Shown here: positions 1-8,562 of the stretch, in pieces
Layout of the letters: each line of letters opens with the position of its first letter
Position numbering within the stretch: position 1 is the stretch's first letter
Assembly (NCBI GenBank): GCA_009841405.1
Contig: VXLV01000144.1
Span: 1 to 48,200 of the forward strand
DNA from: Chloroflexota bacterium
Lineage (GTDB): Bacteria > Chloroflexota > Anaerolineae > Aggregatilineales > Phototrophicaceae
Reading direction: 5' to 3'
DNA: 48,200 bases
The notes under the pieces: model-generated
What the model saw: the letters and a program-made list of their open reading frames with translations, nothing else
Told to the model about the DNA's origin: nothing
The model's database searches: none
Position numbers and translations under genes: made by a program

Positions 1-100
1 CACCCCCCCCCCCCGCCTCGCCTCTTGTCCGGGGGGCTCCGTTATGTGAAAACCCCCCCGGGCCGGGGGATGGGGGTAGACGGGCAACTAGTTGAATGAC
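1..100. repeat. C/G-homopolymer-rich low-complexity sequence
   Basis: A run of 12 C (3-14) is followed by G6, C7 and several G5 runs, with complementary C-rich and G-rich blocks that could pair. It resembles a degenerate version of the C-rich/G-rich palindromes at 8511-8554 and 48041-48200. It may also be partly an assembly or sequencing artefact at a contig edge. No coding potential was seen. Confidence 0.5.
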
Positions 101-165
101 TTACTTTGTTCTCCTTCTGTGTACTCGGTAGCAAAAGAAATTGATGTATTCGCCCCCTTGCCATC

Positions 166-174
166 TGCTAGAAT
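166..174 (+). promoter_or_regulatory. possible extended -10 promoter
   Basis: TG at 166-167, one base, then TAGAAT at 169-174 forms an extended -10 element upstream of the gene at 207. No good -35 box is visible, so support is weak. Confidence 0.3.
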
Positions 175-206
175 AGTCAGAATTGTCAAACTTCAGGACA
201 AAGCCA

Positions 207-602
207 ATGCCCTTTCGATTCGAGTGGTACGACGAATCCAGGCGCGCGATGCGCTATATCGCTGAGGGCGACTGGAATTGGCGGGACTATCATCAAGCTG
301 TGCGCGCCGCCGCATTCACCCTGATGCAGGCGCAACAACCCGTCGACAGCATCGTTGATCTGCGTGGCAGCGCGCGTCGGATGCTGCCAGCCGGCGCGGC
401 AGCCCACGTCCGGAGCTTCACGCGCGTGACACAAGCCCGCCTGACTGGCCGCGCTGCCGTCATCGGCCTGCCCGCTGTCGAGGTGGAGGGCATGAGCGAT
501 GGCGTCTTGCGAACCGCGAACGGACTGGTCAAGTTCGTCGCTGACGAAGCGGAGTTGACGGCGCTGCTCGACGAGTGGTCGGCAAATCCACCCGCGCCTT
601 AG
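207..602 (+). CDS. conserved hypothetical protein, STAS/SpoIIAA-like size
   Basis: This is a 131-residue soluble protein with no family I can name with certainty. The start at ATG 207 is chosen because AGGA lies 8 bases upstream; an in-frame TTG at 183 would add eight residues without a ribosome site. The alternation of short beta-like and helical stretches, with a central IVDLRG segment, recalls small STAS/SpoIIAA-like proteins, which often act in signalling or lipid binding, but this is only a resemblance. There are no membrane segments or metal motifs. Its stop overlaps by 4 bases the stop of the convergent MFS gene, so the two transcripts run into each other with no terminator between them. 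Confidence 0.6.
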   Translation: MPFRFEWYDESRRAMRYIAEGDWNWRDYHQAVRAAAFTLMQAQQPVDSIVDLRGSARRMLPAGAAAHVRSFTRVTQARLTGRAAVIGLPAVEVEGMSDGVLRTANGLVKFVADEAELTALLDEWSANPPAP

Positions 603-1801
603 AGGTCTTCATGGGCGACGCGCGGCGTCGCTGGCAGCGTCAGGATGAAGGGCAGGCTGAGGAGTGAAATCAGCGCCGCGGCGATGAAGGCGTTCTGCAA
701 GCCCAGCGCATCGCCAAGCGCGCCAACCATAATCACATTGATCGACCGTACGCCAAAGGCATAGAGCATGAACACGCCGTTGGCGGTGGCGCGGTTCTCG
801 GGCAGTTGATCTTGCACGAGCGCCAAAAACACCGGCGAAACCGACAGCGCGGTAAAGCCCAGACCGATAAGCAGCGGAACCATCAGCGAGCCTTCGACAT
901 GCACGAATATCAGCATCAGCAGCGCCGAGCAGCTGGCCGCGCCCGCCACCATCTTTCGCCGCCCAAAGCGATCGCTTAGCGTGCCGCCCAGCAGCGCGCC
1001 GCCGACGCCGGAAAACTCGTACAGCGCCAGCGCGCCCGTCGCCAGCGCCAGCTCGAAGCCGCGAATATCAACCAGGTAGACGACCATGAAGATGCCCAGG
1101 CTGCTGGCAGCCATATTACGAAGGAGCATCACGCCCAATAGCGGCGCGAACACCCGCGCGTACCGCTTGAACATGGGCTTGCTTTTGGCTTTGCGGCGCT
1201 CCCGCTTGGCCGAGACATCGCGCAGCCGCCAGAATAGCACCGCGCTCGACAGCCAGCCGAAAAACATCAGCCGCCACAAGCCCTCTATGCCCCATTCGGT
1301 CACGCCAAAGCCAACCAGCAGCGGACCCACCGAGCGCGCCAATTCGCCGGACGCCATGAAGAAGCTCATGCCGCGCCCGACCTTGGCGCCGGCCACGTGC
1401 GCGATCATCGCCGGCGCCGGCGCGTGAAAGGCCATGATATTCACGCCGACGCAGAAGAGCAGCAGCGCCGCCGTGCCATAGGTGGGCATGAAGCCGATCA
1501 GGGTCGCCAGCGTCGCAGTGATCGCCGGCGCGAAAATCACCAGATAGCGCACCGAGAAGCGGTCGGCCAGGTAGCCAATCAGCGGGCCCAGCAAGGACGG
1601 CGCCTGCATGAAGACGGGCAGTGAACCCGCCATCAGTAGCGTCAAGCCCAGTTTGTCGATCAATAGCGGCAGCAGCGGCGAGATAAAGGCGGAGTAGACA
1701 TCGTGCACGAAGTGGCCGCTGCAGATCAGCAGAATGCGCCCGTAGTCGAAAGCCGACTGCGGGGCGGCCTCGCTGTCGATTTCCACTGCGCTTGAGGTCA
1801 T
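599..1801 (-). CDS. MFS exporter, fosmidomycin-resistance (Fsr) type
   Basis: A 400-residue integral membrane protein with about 12 hydrophobic segments, the usual size for the major facilitator superfamily. The N-terminus (HFVHDVYSAFISPLLPLL) and the first cytoplasmic loop (GYLADRFSVRY) match the pattern of the Fsr group, and the second half repeats it as GGTLSDRFGRRK. A basic loop (KRERRKAKSK) separates the two six-helix halves. Family members expel small molecules by proton antiport; the natural substrate is often unknown, so drug resistance should not be assumed. The gene is monocistronic, with its own good promoter at 1837-1864, and its last bases overlap the convergent gene at 207-602. 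Confidence 0.88.
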   Translation of the reverse strand: MTSSAVEIDSEAAPQSAFDYGRILLICSGHFVHDVYSAFISPLLPLLIDKLGLTLLMAGSLPVFMQAPSLLGPLIGYLADRFSVRYLVIFAPAITATLATLIGFMPTYGTAALLLFCVGVNIMAFHAPAPAMIAHVAGAKVGRGMSFFMASGELARSVGPLLVGFGVTEWGIEGLWRLMFFGWLSSAVLFWRLRDVSAKRERRKAKSKPMFKRYARVFAPLLGVMLLRNMAASSLGIFMVVYLVDIRGFELALATGALALYEFSGVGGALLGGTLSDRFGRRKMVAGAASCSALLMLIFVHVEGSLMVPLLIGLGFTALSVSPVFLALVQDQLPENRATANGVFMLYAFGVRSINVIMVGALGDALGLQNAFIAAALISLLSLPFILTLPATPRVAHEDL

Positions 1802-1836
1802 GGGGCGTCCGTTCGACGTCTGGCAATTAGCGGCTG

Positions 1837-1864
1837 ATTATAGCGCAATTCGTGAGCTTGCCAA
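1837..1864 (-). promoter_or_regulatory. sigma70-type promoter for the MFS gene
   Basis: Read on the minus strand: TTGGCA (1859-1864), a 16-base spacer, then consensus TATAAT (1837-1842). Transcription would start near 1830, giving a leader of about 30 bases to the ATG at 1801. Confidence 0.6.
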
Positions 1865-1899
1865 TTGAGCGACGCTTCGCGCAATCCCAACGAGCGTAT

Positions 1900-1920
1900 G
1901 GGCGAGCCGGTGGCTCGCTC
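1900..1920. repeat. GGGCGA hairpin repeat (copy 1, degenerate)
   Basis: GGGCGAGCC, a 3-base loop, then GGCTCGCTC; the last arm has one change from perfect pairing. It belongs to a dispersed family with 14 copies in the window. Confidence 0.75.
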
Positions 1921-1957
1921 TTGTAACTGGCGCTTGACGCTTACACAAGGCATGAGC

Positions 1958-1987
1958 TTGGGCTGTGGACGACAATGCCGCTATGCT
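1958..1987 (+). promoter_or_regulatory. possible metH promoter
   Basis: TTGGGC (1958-1963), an 18-base spacer and TATGCT (1982-1987). Transcription would begin only about 5 bases before the ATG at 1999, implying a nearly leaderless message. I see no cobalamin or SAM riboswitch in the 197-base gap. Confidence 0.35.
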
Positions 1988-1998
1988 AAACTGAAGCC

Positions 1999-4900
1999 AT
2001 GAAAAACGCATCCCAACGCTTCACCAACAGGCGCTACCTCGACGCCATTGACGACCATGTCGTCATCTTCGACGGCGCCATGGGCACAAGCATCCAGTCC
2101 TACGACCTCGCGCCGGCTGACTTCGGCGGCGAGCAGTACCAGGACTGCATCGACTACCTCGTCATCACGCGGCCGGACATCATCCGCGAGATTCACGAGT
2201 CTTTCTTGCGCGTCGGCGCGGAAGCCATCGAGACCAATACCTTCCGCGCCAATCGCCTCACGCTGGCCGAGCACGGGCTGGGCGAGCGCACGCTCGAGAT
2301 CAACCGCGCCGCCGCCCAGATCGCGCGCGTCGCTTGCGACCAGGTCGAGCGCGAGACCGGCATGCCGCGCTTCGTGGCCGGCAGCATGGGCCCCAGCGGC
2401 ATGCTGCCATCGGGCGACGATCCCGACCTCAGCGACATCAGCTTCGACGAGCTTGCCGATCTCTTTGAGGAACAGGCGCGGGGCCTGGTCGAGGGCGGCG
2501 CTGACCTGCTGCTGCTGGAGACCAGCCAGGACATCCTCGAAGTCAAAGCGGCTGTGCACGGCATCGGGCGCTGCTTCGCTGCCATTGGTCGCCGCGTACC
2601 CTTGCAAGTGCAGATTACGCTAGACGTCAGCGGGCGCATGCTCTTCGGCACGGATATCACCGGCGCGCTGGCGACGCTGGAGCCGCTGCCGATTGACGTG
2701 CTCGGCATGAATTGCTCCACCGGTCCCGAATACATGCGCCTGCCGATTCAGTACCTGATCGAGCGCTCGCCGTATCCAATTAGCGTCCTGCCCAACGCCG
2801 GCCTGCCCATCAATGTCGACGGCGAGGCGGTTTATCCCATGTTGGCCGGTCCCTTTAGCGAATTGGTGGGCGAGTTCGCGCGCTGGGGCGTCAATGTGGT
2901 TGGCGGCTGCTGCGGCACGACGCCCGAGCACATTTCCGCGCTCTTTGCGCAAGTACACGGCGCGTCCTATGCCGAGGTCCTGGCGCAGAACAAAGCCCGA
3001 CAGGCGCCGCTACAGCGCGAAGCCATTGTCCAGCCGCGCGCTTCAAGCGGGATGACCGCCGCGCGCATGATGCAAGATCCTGCGCCCACGCTGATTGGCG
3101 AGCGCGTCAACAGCCAGGGCAGTCGCAAAGTCAAACGCTTGCTGCTCGAAGACGACTACGACAGCATCGTCGACATTGCCGTCGGCCAGGTGGAGCGCGG
3201 CGCGCATATGCTTGATGTCTGCGTCGCCCTGACCGAGCGCGATGACGAAAAAGAACAGATGCGGCAATTGGTCAAGAAGCTGTCCATGGCGGTCGAAGTA
3301 CCGCTGATCATCGACACTACCGAAGCCGATGTCGCAGAGGCGGCGCTGGCGCTTTACCCGGGCCGCGGCATCATCAACGGCAACAATTTGGAAAATGGCC
3401 GCGAGCGCATCGACGGCATCTTGCCGATCGCGCTGAAGCATGGCGCGGCTGTCTTGTCGATGACCATCGACGAAGCGGGCATGGCGCATAGCCGCGAAAA
3501 GAAGTTGGCGATCGCCCGCCGCATCACGGACATCGCGCTGAGCGAATACGGTATGGCGCCCGAGGACCTCATCTTTGACACGCTGACATTTCCCTTGACC
3601 ACCGGCCAGGAAGAATTGCGCAACGACGCGGTCGAGACCCTGGAGGGCATTCGACTCATCAAAGCGCAGATTCCCGGCGTCATGACTGCCCTCGGCATCA
3701 GCAACGTCAGCTTCGGCGTAGGCGCGGCGGCGCGCGGCGTGCTCAACAGCGTTTTTCTGTATCATGCCGTCAAAGCCGGCCTGGATATGGCCATCGTCAA
3801 CCCAGCCCATATCACGCCCTATTTCGAGATTCCCGATGACCAGCGCAAGATCGCCGAAGACCTCATCTTCAATAGCGATGCCGATGCGCTGCCGCGCTTC
3901 ATTCAGTACTTCGAAGAAAACGAGGTGCAAGTCGTCGGCGCGGAAGCCATCGACCCCACCGCCGATATGTCCAGCGAGGAGGCGCTCCACTGGCAGATCG
4001 TCCATCGCAAGAAAGAGGGCGTCGAAGCGCTGATTGACGACATTCTGACGCGCCTGGACGCGGTAAGCGCGCTCAATACCGTGCTACTGCCGGCGATGAA
4101 AGAAGTCGGCGACAAGTTTGGCGCCGGCGAACTCATCTTGCCCTTCGTGCTGCAATCCGCCGAGGTGATGAAGAAGTCAGTCGCCTACCTGGAACAGTTC
4201 ATGGACAAAGTCGAGGGCGCCAGCAAAGGTATTGTCGTGCTGGCAACCGTCTACGGCGATGTGCACGATATCGGCAAGAATCTGGTCAAGACGATCCTGA
4301 GCAACAACGGCTATACCGTGCACGATCTCGGCAAGCAAGTCCCGGCCAATACCGTCATCGACAAGGCGCTGGAATACGAGGCGGACGCCATCGGCTTGTC
4401 GGCGCTGCTGGTCAGCACGTCGAAGCAGATGCCGTTGATCGTCAACGAGCTGGCTCGGCGCGGTTTGGATATTCCGGTGCTGGTCGGCGGCGCGGCTATC
4501 AATCGGCGCTTCGGCCGGCGCATCCTCTTCTTGCAAGAATCGCAGGAGCCTTACCTGGCCGGCGTCTTTTATTGCAAGGACGCCTTTGAAGGCCTGGCGG
4601 TCGTCGATCAACTGCTCGATGCCGAGCGTCACGAGCAATTTCTGGACGAGGTTTTCGACGAAGCCTATGCCGAGGTCGAGCGCGCGCCGCGCCGCCGCCG
4701 CGCCCGCCGCGGAGGCGCTCGCAGGACCGTGCCCGCCGCGCCCGATATCCCGACGCCGCCCTTCTGGGGGAGCCGCGTCGTGCGCGAGATGCCGCTGGAG
4801 ATCGTCTTGCAGCACCTGCACAAACCGGAGCTATTCCGCCTGTCCTGGGGCGCCAGGAACACGCAAGGCACGGCATGGCAGCGGCTTTCCGCCGACTTTG

Positions 4901-5547
4901 AAGCGCGACTGCTGCGCATGGGGGTGGACGCCAAGCGCCGCGGCACGCTCAAGCCGCAAGCGGTCTTCGCCTACCTGCCCGTCAACAGCGACGGCGACGA
5001 GCTGATCGTCTGGGACGCGGATGTCTACGCTGCTTCCGGCGCGACGCGCGAAGTCGCCCGCTTCAGCTTCCCGCGCCAGCCGGATGGCGAGACGCTCTGC
5101 ATCAGCGATTACTTCGCGCCGCTTGGCTCCGAGCGCGCCGATGTAATGGTCCTGCAATGCGTGACGGTCGGGCATGCCGCCAGCGAAGAAGTCGAGCGCC
5201 TGCAAGCCGCCAACGAATACAGCGAAGCCTACTACTTCCACGGACTGGCGGTGCAAGCGGCGGAAGCGACCGCCAATTACCTGACGCATATCGTGCAGGG
5301 CCAACTGGGACTGCCGGCGACTCGCGGCAAGCGCTACAGCTGGGGCTATCCCGCTTGCCCGGAGCTGGCCGACCACGAGATTGTCATGCGCCTGCTGCCG
5401 CAGCTGGAGACCGAGCTGGGCATGTCCCTGACCGACTCCTGGCAGTGGCTGCCGGAGCAGAGCACGGCGGCGCTCTTCACGCACCATCCGGCCGCGAAGT
5501 ACTACTCCGTCGGCGACCTGGACCGGGCGCGGCAGATTTTGGGTTAA
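1999..5547 (+). CDS. metH: cobalamin-dependent methionine synthase
   Basis: Transfers a methyl group from methyl-tetrahydrofolate through cobalamin to homocysteine, making methionine. At 1182 residues it is close to the E. coli enzyme (1227) and all four modules are present. The homocysteine domain (about 1-330) starts with GAMGTS at 26 and has zinc cysteines C239, C304 and C305. The pterin domain starts near 363 (LIGERVN). The cobalamin cap and Rossmann domains (about 660-890) contain DVHDIG with the cobalt-ligand His756. The C-terminal AdoMet reactivation domain has RGKRYSWGYPACP around 1109-1121. An unusually Arg-rich linker (895-909) joins the cobalamin and reactivation modules. The reactivation domain implies repair of oxidised cobalamin with AdoMet and a flavodoxin-type reductant. 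The gene is monocistronic; no metF or B12 genes are nearby. Confidence 0.97.
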   Translation: MKNASQRFTNRRYLDAIDDHVVIFDGAMGTSIQSYDLAPADFGGEQYQDCIDYLVITRPDIIREIHESFLRVGAEAIETNTFRANRLTLAEHGLGERTLEINRAAAQIARVACDQVERETGMPRFVAGSMGPSGMLPSGDDPDLSDISFDELADLFEEQARGLVEGGADLLLLETSQDILEVKAAVHGIGRCFAAIGRRVPLQVQITLDVSGRMLFGTDITGALATLEPLPIDVLGMNCSTGPEYMRLPIQYLIERSPYPISVLPNAGLPINVDGEAVYPMLAGPFSELVGEFARWGVNVVGGCCGTTPEHISALFAQVHGASYAEVLAQNKARQAPLQREAIVQPRASSGMTAARMMQDPAPTLIGERVNSQGSRKVKRLLLEDDYDSIVDIAVGQVERGAHMLDVCVALTERDDEKEQMRQLVKKLSMAVEVPLIIDTTEADVAEAALALYPGRGIINGNNLENGRERIDGILPIALKHGAAVLSMTIDEAGMAHSREKKLAIARRITDIALSEYGMAPEDLIFDTLTFPLTTGQEELRNDAVETLEGIRLIKAQIPGVMTALGISNVSFGVGAAARGVLNSVFLYHAVKAGLDMAIVNPAHITPYFEIPDDQRKIAEDLIFNSDADALPRFIQYFEENEVQVVGAEAIDPTADMSSEEALHWQIVHRKKEGVEALIDDILTRLDAVSALNTVLLPAMKEVGDKFGAGELILPFVLQSAEVMKKSVAYLEQFMDKVEGASKGIVVLATVYGDVHDIGKNLVKTILSNNGYTVHDLGKQVPANTVIDKALEYEADAIGLSALLVSTSKQMPLIVNELARRGLDIPVLVGGAAINRRFGRRILFLQESQEPYLAGVFYCKDAFEGLAVVDQLLDAERHEQFLDEVFDEAYAEVERAPRRRRARRGGARRTVPAAPDIPTPPFWGSRVVREMPLEIVLQHLHKPELFRLSWGARNTQGTAWQRLSADFEARLLRMGVDAKRRGTLKPQAVFAYLPVNSDGDELIVWDADVYAASGATREVARFSFPRQPDGETLCISDYFAPLGSERADVMVLQCVTVGHAASEEVERLQAANEYSEAYYFHGLAVQAAEATANYLTHIVQGQLGLPATRGKRYSWGYPACPELADHEIVMRLLPQLETELGMSLTDSWQWLPEQSTAALFTHHPAAKYYSVGDLDRARQILG

Positions 5548-5575
5548 GCGTTCAGTAGGCGAACATACTCAAAAC

Positions 5576-5760
5576 ACCACAAAGACACAAAGTACACAAA
5601 GATTTTTCACCACCGAGTTCATCGAGGGATTAGAGGGCACAGAGGTATTGGGTTTCGAGCTATTCTCAATATTCGCCGCCGTAAAAGTGCGGGAACCGTC
5701 GCGTCTGCCTATCTGTCTTATCGGCTTTCTCTGTGATCTCGGTGTCCTCGGTGGTAAAAA
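5576..5760. repeat. inverted pair of CACAGAG-type repeats with spacer
   Basis: 5576-5601 is a degenerate ACCACAAAG array. 5603-5645 (TTTTTCACCACCGAG ... CACAGAGG) is approximately the reverse complement of 5728-5760 (CTCTGTG ... CTCGGTGGTAAAAA), with about 80 bases between them. The whole 298-base gap between metH and the next gene holds this structure and the promoter at 5774-5804; no other gene is seen. Confidence 0.7.
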
Positions 5761-5773
5761 TAGACTGAAGCGA

Positions 5774-5804
5774 TTGCCCGGAATCGTTGCTGATCCGCTA
5801 TACT
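5774..5804 (+). promoter_or_regulatory. possible promoter for the DUF3566-like gene
   Basis: TTGCCC (5774-5779), a 19-base spacer and TATACT (5799-5804), with the start codon 42 bases further on. The spacer is longer than ideal. Confidence 0.4.
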
Positions 5805-5845
5805 CTTGAGGCGCACCTTCCTTTGCTTAAATGGAGGACGAAGCA

Positions 5846-6169
5846 ATGACCTACACACTCAAACGCATCGGCTTCCTGTCCGCTGTGAAGATTGCCGCAA
5901 TAATCTCGGCGGCGGCGGCGGTGCTGCCTATTATTTTGCTGCTGCTGCTCAACGCGGTCTTCAAATTTCTCGACATCGAGATCCCGCCTGATGTGCTGGG
6001 TCCGCTGCTGGCGCAGACCGCGCTGATCGCGGGCGTTCTGGGCGGTGTCTCCACTGCGCTGACCGTCTCGATCTACAATGTCTGCGCGCCCATCTTCGGC
6101 GGCATCACGCTCGAGCTGAAAGCGCAGCAGCCGCCGCGCAAAAGCAAGCAGGACATCGACATCGACTGA
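5846..6169 (+). CDS. small membrane protein, DUF3566-like
   Basis: A 107-residue protein with two hydrophobic segments (about 10-40 and 55-85). It ends in YNVCAPIFGGITLEL, which resembles the C-terminal YN...GG.. signature of DUF3566 membrane proteins. ATG 5846 is preferred to the in-frame ATG 5831 because GGAGG at 5833-5837 sits at the proper distance from 5846 and lies inside the longer version. The C-terminal tail (KQDIDID) is short and charged. Family function is unknown; in other bacteria such proteins sit near the division and DNA gyrase loci, but no such neighbours occur here. Confidence 0.7.
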   Translation: MTYTLKRIGFLSAVKIAAIISAAAAVLPIILLLLLNAVFKFLDIEIPPDVLGPLLAQTALIAGVLGGVSTALTVSIYNVCAPIFGGITLELKAQQPPRKSKQDIDID

Positions 6170-6183
6170 CGCGCGGAATTTGC

Positions 6184-6211
6184 TTTACAGCGGCAGATCG
6201 CGGAGTATAAT
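6184..6211 (+). promoter_or_regulatory. strong sigma70-type promoter for the PhyH gene
   Basis: TTTACA (6184-6189), a 16-base spacer and consensus TATAAT (6206-6211). This is one of the best promoter matches in the window. It drives a leader of about 50 bases ending in the ribosome site TAGGAGG (6254-6260), 8 bases before the ATG at 6269. Confidence 0.75.
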
Positions 6212-6268
6212 CTCGGCTAAGCGCGTCTGATGGCGTGCCCTGACCATTACACGTAGGAGGCTTTCGGA

Positions 6269-7054
6269 ATGCCCAGCGCTTTGAAACAAGAATACGACCA
6301 ACAGGGCTATGTAATCGTCCGTAACGCGATTGACGCTGACCTGGCCCGCGAAACCGCCGAGCACGTGCACTGGCTGGCGGAGCGCAACCCCGGCGTCCGG
6401 CCCGAGAAATTCGGCCACGATATGCTTGTCGCCGATCCCTTCATGCACCGGCTGGTGAGCGACGAGCGCCTGGTGGACATCGTCGAGCAATTCATTGGCC
6501 CGAATTGCGCCATGTGGGCGGCGCATTATATCGCCAAACCGCCCAAAACCGGCCAGCGCGTCCTCTGGCATCAGGATGGCAGCTACTGGCCCCTGGAGCC
6601 GATGGAAGTGACGACCATCTGGCTGGCCGCCACCGAATCTACGCGCGAAAACGGTTGCCTGCGTGTCTTGCCGGGCACGCAGAACAACCGCCTGCTCTCG
6701 CGCAAGGAGATGGTCGATGTGCCCGATGGCAAGAATGTGCTGGCATCCGGCATCCACCCGTCGATGATCGACGACACCGATGTGGTCGATTTTGAACTGC
6801 AGCCGGGCGATGTCTCCGTGCACAATCCCAAGATCATCCATGGCTCGGAAGCCAATACCTCTGACAAATGGCGGATCGGGCTGACGCTGCGTTATATCCC
6901 GACATCGACGCGAGTCAAGCGCGAAGACGACCGCGCCATTCTGGTGCGCGGCAAGCCTGACGCCGGCAACAACAACAAATACGCCGGCCGGCCCGCATTC
7001 GATGCGGATGTCCACATGCCTTTCCGCGGCATGGAAGACTGGATGCCGGCATAG
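6269..7054 (+). CDS. phytanoyl-CoA dioxygenase (PhyH) family protein
   Basis: A 261-residue Fe(II)/2-oxoglutarate-dependent oxygenase; the family hydroxylates small organic substrates using O2 and 2-oxoglutarate. The iron triad is visible as His101-x-Asp103 (WHQDGSYW) and the distal His191 (IIHGSEAN). Arg202 (WRIGLTLRY) is placed to bind the 2-oxoglutarate carboxylate. Length is normal for bacterial PhyH proteins. The substrate cannot be told from sequence: relatives act on phytanoyl-CoA, ectoine, quorum signals and various secondary metabolites. It has a strong promoter and an excellent ribosome site (TAGGAGG). A sulfatase gene follows on the same strand after about 100 bases that hold a repeat element, so co-transcription is possible but not certain. 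Confidence 0.9.
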   Translation: MPSALKQEYDQQGYVIVRNAIDADLARETAEHVHWLAERNPGVRPEKFGHDMLVADPFMHRLVSDERLVDIVEQFIGPNCAMWAAHYIAKPPKTGQRVLWHQDGSYWPLEPMEVTTIWLAATESTRENGCLRVLPGTQNNRLLSRKEMVDVPDGKNVLASGIHPSMIDDTDVVDFELQPGDVSVHNPKIIHGSEANTSDKWRIGLTLRYIPTSTRVKREDDRAILVRGKPDAGNNNKYAGRPAFDADVHMPFRGMEDWMPA

Positions 7055-7081
7055 CTCTCCCGTATGTGATGACGTTTGCAT

Positions 7082-7147
7082 GGGCGAGCCGGCGGCTCGC
7101 CCTTGAAAGTTTCTGTATTCTCTGTGTTCTCTGTGATCTCTGTGGTT
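7082..7147. repeat. composite repeat: GGGCGA hairpin plus CTCTGTG array
   Basis: The hairpin GGGCGAGCC-N3-GGCTCGCCC (7082-7102) is followed at 7119-7147 by three CTCTGTG-type units ending in GTGGTT. It lies between the PhyH and sulfatase genes and runs almost into the sulfatase start. Confidence 0.8.
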
Positions 7148-7157
7148 CAATAAAAAT

Positions 7158-8474
7158 GTGAGCAAGCCGCTCATGCCCAAACCCAACATCCTCTACATCC
7201 ATTCGCACGACAGCGGCCGCTACCTGCAGCCCTACGGCCACGCTGTGCCCATGCCCAATCTCCAGCGCCTGGCGGAGCAGGGCGTCCTGTTCCGCCGCGC
7301 TTACTGCGCCGCGCCCACCTGCTCGCCGAGCCGCGCGGCTTTGCTCACCGGGCAATCGCCCCACAGCGCGGGCATGCTGGGCTTGGCCAATCGTGGATTC
7401 GTCCTGCGCGACTTCAAACAGCACATCATCCACACCCTGAAAAGCGCCGGCTACACTTCCGCCCTGGCGGGCATTCAACATCTGACCAACGCGAAATACC
7501 ATCGCGGCGCGGAAGCCGTCGGCTACGACCAGATCTTGACCACTGATTACGGTCAGGCGCATACCGCCGCCGCCGACTTCATCCGCGCCAAGCCGGCCAA
7601 ACCCTTCTGGCTGACCGTGGGTTTCTTCGAAACCCACCGTGAATACCCGACCGCGCACGATGTCAATCCAGCTTATGTTCAGCCGCCGGCGCCCTTTCCC
7701 GACACGCCCGACACGCGCCAGGATATGGCCAACTATATCGCCATGGCGCGGACGCTCGACGAAAAGATCGGCCATGTCCTGGACGCGCTCGACGAAACGG
7801 GCCAGCGCGAGAACACGCTGGTTATCTACACCACGGACCACGGCTTGGCCTTCCCGGATATGAAGTGCAGCCTGACCGACCACGGAATCGGCGTGGCGCT
7901 GATTATGCATGGCGCGGCGCCATTCAGCGGCGGGCGCGCCATCGACGCCATGGTCAGCCATATCGACATTTTCCCCACGCTTTGCGACCTGCTCGATATC
8001 GACCCGCCCGAGTGGCTGCAAGGGCATTCGATGCTGCCGCTGCTGCGGGGCGAGGCCGATAACATCCGCGACGAGATCTTCGCCGAAGTCAGCTTCCACG
8101 CCGCCTACGAACCCAAACGCGCTGTCCGCACGGAGCGTTACAAGTTCATCCGCCGCTACGACCAGCGCGAGTCGCCCGTCTTGTCCAATATTGACGATGG
8201 TCTGGCCAAGAGCGCCTGGCTGGACGCGGGATACGCCGAGCGAGCGCCGGCGCCCGAGCAGCTCTACGATACCGCGCTCGATCCCAACGAGCGCGTCAAC
8301 CTGGTGGATGATCCAGAGCAGGCCGCGACGCTAGCCGATATGCGCGCGCGCCTCGACCGCTGGATGCGCGACACCGACGATCCGCTGCTGCAGGGTCACA
8401 TCCCGGCGCCGCCCGGCGTCGAACTGAATGATCCCGATGGCTCGTCGCCGAGAGACCCGTATATGGAATTGTAG
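7158..8474 (+). CDS. sulfatase, N-sulfoglucosamine sulfohydrolase (SGSH)-like
   Basis: A 438-residue type I sulfatase of the alkaline-phosphatase fold that hydrolyses sulfate esters or N-sulfate groups. Cys55 in CSPSR (55-59) is the residue converted to formylglycine. Metal-binding positions include the N-terminal HSHDSGR segment and D227-H228 in TTDHG. The C-terminal part (LYD...DPNERVNL, then DDPLLQGHI) follows the layout of SGSH-like enzymes, so a sulfated carbohydrate or glycosaminoglycan substrate is an inference. No signal peptide is seen, suggesting a cytoplasmic enzyme. The start is uncertain: GTG 7158 is used, but ATG 7173 is equally possible and neither has a clear ribosome site. 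A formylglycine-generating enzyme is not in the window. Confidence 0.9.
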   Translation: MSKPLMPKPNILYIHSHDSGRYLQPYGHAVPMPNLQRLAEQGVLFRRAYCAAPTCSPSRAALLTGQSPHSAGMLGLANRGFVLRDFKQHIIHTLKSAGYTSALAGIQHLTNAKYHRGAEAVGYDQILTTDYGQAHTAAADFIRAKPAKPFWLTVGFFETHREYPTAHDVNPAYVQPPAPFPDTPDTRQDMANYIAMARTLDEKIGHVLDALDETGQRENTLVIYTTDHGLAFPDMKCSLTDHGIGVALIMHGAAPFSGGRAIDAMVSHIDIFPTLCDLLDIDPPEWLQGHSMLPLLRGEADNIRDEIFAEVSFHAAYEPKRAVRTERYKFIRRYDQRESPVLSNIDDGLAKSAWLDAGYAERAPAPEQLYDTALDPNERVNLVDDPEQAATLADMRARLDRWMRDTDDPLLQGHIPAPPGVELNDPDGSSPRDPYMEL

Positions 8475-8554
8475 GGGCGACCTGATAGGTCGCTCGCGCG
8501 ACGCTTTTGCTCCCCTCTCCAATGCTTTGGGGAGGGGCCGGGGGAGGGGTTGAG
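8475..8554. repeat. GGGCGA hairpin plus CCCCTCTCC/GGGGAGGGG palindrome
   Basis: GGGCGACC-N5-GGTCGCTC at 8475-8495 is followed at 8511-8554 by TCCCCTCTCC ... GGGGAGGGG and a further GGGGGAGGGG. It fills the gap between the sulfatase and the methyltransferase and could weaken read-through. Confidence 0.75.
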
Positions 8555-8562
8555 ACCAGCAC

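Noticed and set aside
1802..1998. cobalamin or SAM riboswitch upstream of metH
   Set aside because: No conserved B12-box or SAM-aptamer helices were seen, and the likely transcription start is too close to the ATG for an aptamer.
6185..7189. minus-strand frame containing HRDHREHREYR repeats
   Set aside because: The repeated peptide is only the translation of the intergenic CACAGAG array; the rest is antisense to the PhyH gene.
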